This document shows, piece by piece, positions 62,793 through 64,000 of a stretch of DNA of 64,000 nt. Source of the stretch: an uncultured Acidimicrobiaceae bacterium (GTDB lineage: Bacteria > Actinomycetota > Acidimicrobiia > Acidimicrobiales > SZUA-35); assembly GCA_947259095.1 (NCBI GenBank), contig CAMYLA010000004.1, positions 124,001 to 188,000 on the forward strand, given 5' to 3'. The notes under the pieces were generated by a model. It saw only the letters and a list, made by a program, of their open reading frames with translations. It did no database searches and was not told the origin of the DNA. The position numbers and the translations under genes were made by a program. Position 1 is the first letter of the stretch; every line of letters starts with the position of its first letter.

Positions 62793-62985
62793 CGAGATTT
62801 CCCTCAGAAAAGGCACGACCGAAACCGGAGTCAAATCCCCTGGTCAGGGCGTATCTTGGGGACTTGTCCCCACAGTTTGGCACGGCGGGTCAGCCAAATC
62901 GAGACGATCGGCGGAGAGGGAAAAGACAAGCTGTTAGCAAGATCAACAACCAAGCCTCACTCACTACCTGCTGGGAGCAATGATA

Positions 62986-63081
62986 ATGTCTCGTCGCCTG
63001 TTTGTCTCGCTTTCTTCGGTTGCCGCCTTTGGTGCGATAACCCTGCCCAACATGATCGTCGCCGTCGGCTGGATGGGCTGA
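62986..63081 (+). CDS. Possible 31-residue hydrophobic peptide downstream of the SARP-type regulator
   Basis: The ATG at 62986 follows GGGAG at 8 nt. The product reads MSRRLFVSLSSVAAFGAITL and ends in NMIVAVGWMG: two basic residues then a hydrophobic stretch, like a short signal peptide or membrane peptide. It lies 194 nt after the regulator stop. Too short to judge by similarity; a chance open frame is possible. Confidence 0.35.
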   Translation: MSRRLFVSLSSVAAFGAITLPNMIVAVGWMG

Positions 63082-63494
63082 CAGAGAACTGGGTCCTCGA
63101 CGCTTCGATCTTCTTCCGCCGTGCTCGAAGCTGAGGGCCTGCCTCTCGTCGGTGACCACAATCCCGATGAGAGGCCGCCCCAGGGTGTGGTCGTCGCAGA
63201 AACCTAGCGCTGCGACGGCTACACCCTCTGGTGAGGTTGGGCGATCCCACCGGAGGGGCGTGAACGCTGGAGCCGGCTGCGACGCCGCCTCCGAACCTGG
63301 CGGGAAACGGACGAGTCCGATGGCCAGGTTCAACATGCTCAGATGTCGAATGGCGGCCCTGCAGGCGCCACTCGACGTTTTGTCGTTGTTGCCCCGCTCG
63401 AGGCGGGCAGGGGCCATGGTCATCCGGCTGTCCCGGCTCACCGCCACATCGGTGGACCGTTACCACCTGGACACCCGAGGTTGGCCGGAGGTGG
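63082..63494. other. Interval without a supported gene
   Basis: Open frames exist on both strands but none shows a convincing family pattern or codon use. A minus-strand stretch around 63140-63240 reads VAALGFCDDHTLGRPLIGIV, which faintly recalls the start of dihydroxy-acid dehydratase-like proteins, without the following metal-binding motifs. It could be a gene remnant. Confidence 0.4.
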
Positions 63495-64000
63495 TCAGAT
63501 CACGGCCGCCGCTCGCAGGGTGGCGATGTCGCTGGTGGTGTAGCCGAGGTCGACAAGCAGACGCTCACCGTCGGCCCCGAGGGGTTGCGGTGGATCGACC
63601 GGGCCGGGGACAACGTCGTTGAACTTCACGCCCGCGGTCGGCAACAGCACAGAACGGCCGCCGACGTCGACCTCGGTGAGGAGGCCCCTGGCGGCCGGTT
63701 GGCCCTCGTCGATCAGCTCGTCCAATGAGCGGACCCGACTGGCCGGCACGCCGAGACCGTCGAACACGAGCTCCCACGCATCGGCGCTACGGAGCTTCAG
63801 CTCGACCTGCAACAGCGCCCTGAACTCCTCGGCGTTGGCCTGACGCTCATCGCCGGCGGCAAATCGGCGGTCGGTCGCCAGGGCCGGTCGGTCGATGCCG
63901 CCACAGAGGTCGCGGAACTGTCGATCGTTGTTGGCGGCGATGGCCAGCAGCCCGTCCGCGGTCTCGAAACACCCCGACGACGCCGAACCGCTGGCCGCCT
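63495..64000 (-). CDS. CaiB/BaiF family III CoA-transferase, C-terminal part (partial)
   Basis: The frame is open from the right edge to the stop at 63495, about 168 residues. Near the edge it reads CFETADGLLAIAANNDRQFR, the G-L-L-A-I-A segment that follows the central domain in this family, then RFAAGDERQANAEEFRALLQ, LGVPASRVRSLDELIDEGQP and a closing PQPLGADGERLLVDLGYTTS. These are standard C-terminal motifs of CaiB/BaiF CoA-transferases. The N-terminal half with the catalytic Asp lies outside the window. Third gene of this family here, in line with extensive acyl-CoA metabolism. Confidence 0.82.
   Translation of the reverse strand, partial: AASGSASSGCFETADGLLAIAANNDRQFRDLCGGIDRPALATDRRFAAGDERQANAEEFRALLQVELKLRSADAWELVFDGLGVPASRVRSLDELIDEGQPAARGLLTEVDVGGRSVLLPTAGVKFNDVVPGPVDPPQPLGADGERLLVDLGYTTSDIATLRAAAVI

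Noticed and set aside
63140-63260. Fragment of a dihydroxy-acid dehydratase-like gene on the minus strand.
   Set aside because: Only one short stretch resembles that family; the cluster-binding cysteines and later motifs are missing.

Overview
The window is high-GC actinobacterial DNA. It carries two WhiB-family regulators, a TatA-ECF sigma-membrane protein cluster, a DivIVA-type protein, a UPF0182 protein, a DUF2342 protein, a SARP/BTAD regulator and an F420-type nitroreductase. The many CaiB/BaiF CoA-transferases, some of them tandem fusions, best fit the class Acidimicrobiia (Ilumatobacter/Microthrix relatives). That taxonomic call is inference from gene content. Coding density is high, genes often overlap by 1-13 nt, and GTG/TTG starts are common.

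Layout. 1-18.3 kb is mostly catabolic and redox: the end of an alcohol dehydrogenase, a DsbA/FrnE oxidoreductase with an in-frame UGA, a nitroreductase, a MOSC protein, a CysQ-like phosphatase, acyl-CoA dehydrogenase, Rieske oxygenase, acyl-CoA thioesterase, enoyl-CoA hydratase, an N,N-dimethylformamidase-like protein, two double CoA-transferases, a NodB deacetylase, an M81 peptidase and an AhpD-like protein with a second in-frame UGA. 18.3-24.1 kb holds an FAD/ferredoxin-reductase fusion, a GH1-like protein, a vWA protein and a frameshifted TetR-like gene. 24.6-27.1 kb is regulatory (whiB, tatA, ECF sigma, membrane partner, whiB). 27.1-32.9 kb has an acidic-tail protein, ROK kinase, polyphosphate kinase, Nudix hydrolase and M48 peptidase. 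33-40.2 kb is a complete phosphate module, PHO box-pstS-pstC-pstA-pstB-phoU-histidine kinase-response regulator; with ppk it points to phosphate/polyphosphate homeostasis. 40.3-58.9 kb carries two MFS transporters, DUF2342, an epimerase, a pseudo-protease with PDZ, MoaE, an MreB-like protein, a HEAT-repeat protein, a PDZ-Lon-like protease, a DivIVA-like protein, UPF0182 and MsrA. 59-62.8 kb is a large SARP-type regulator. The right edge has a partial CoA-transferase.

Most notable: two unrelated thiol-redox genes (259-906 and 17707-18291) each have a single in-frame TGA exactly where a redox-motif cysteine belongs (U-P-W-C in the DsbA-like protein, C-V-H-U in the AhpD-like protein). Each TGA is followed by a 7-bp hairpin whose stem starts at +14 and whose loop starts at +21 from the last base of the TGA. 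This is strong sequence evidence for two selenoproteins and for a selenocysteine-decoding system elsewhere in the genome. Standard gene calling would truncate or split both genes.
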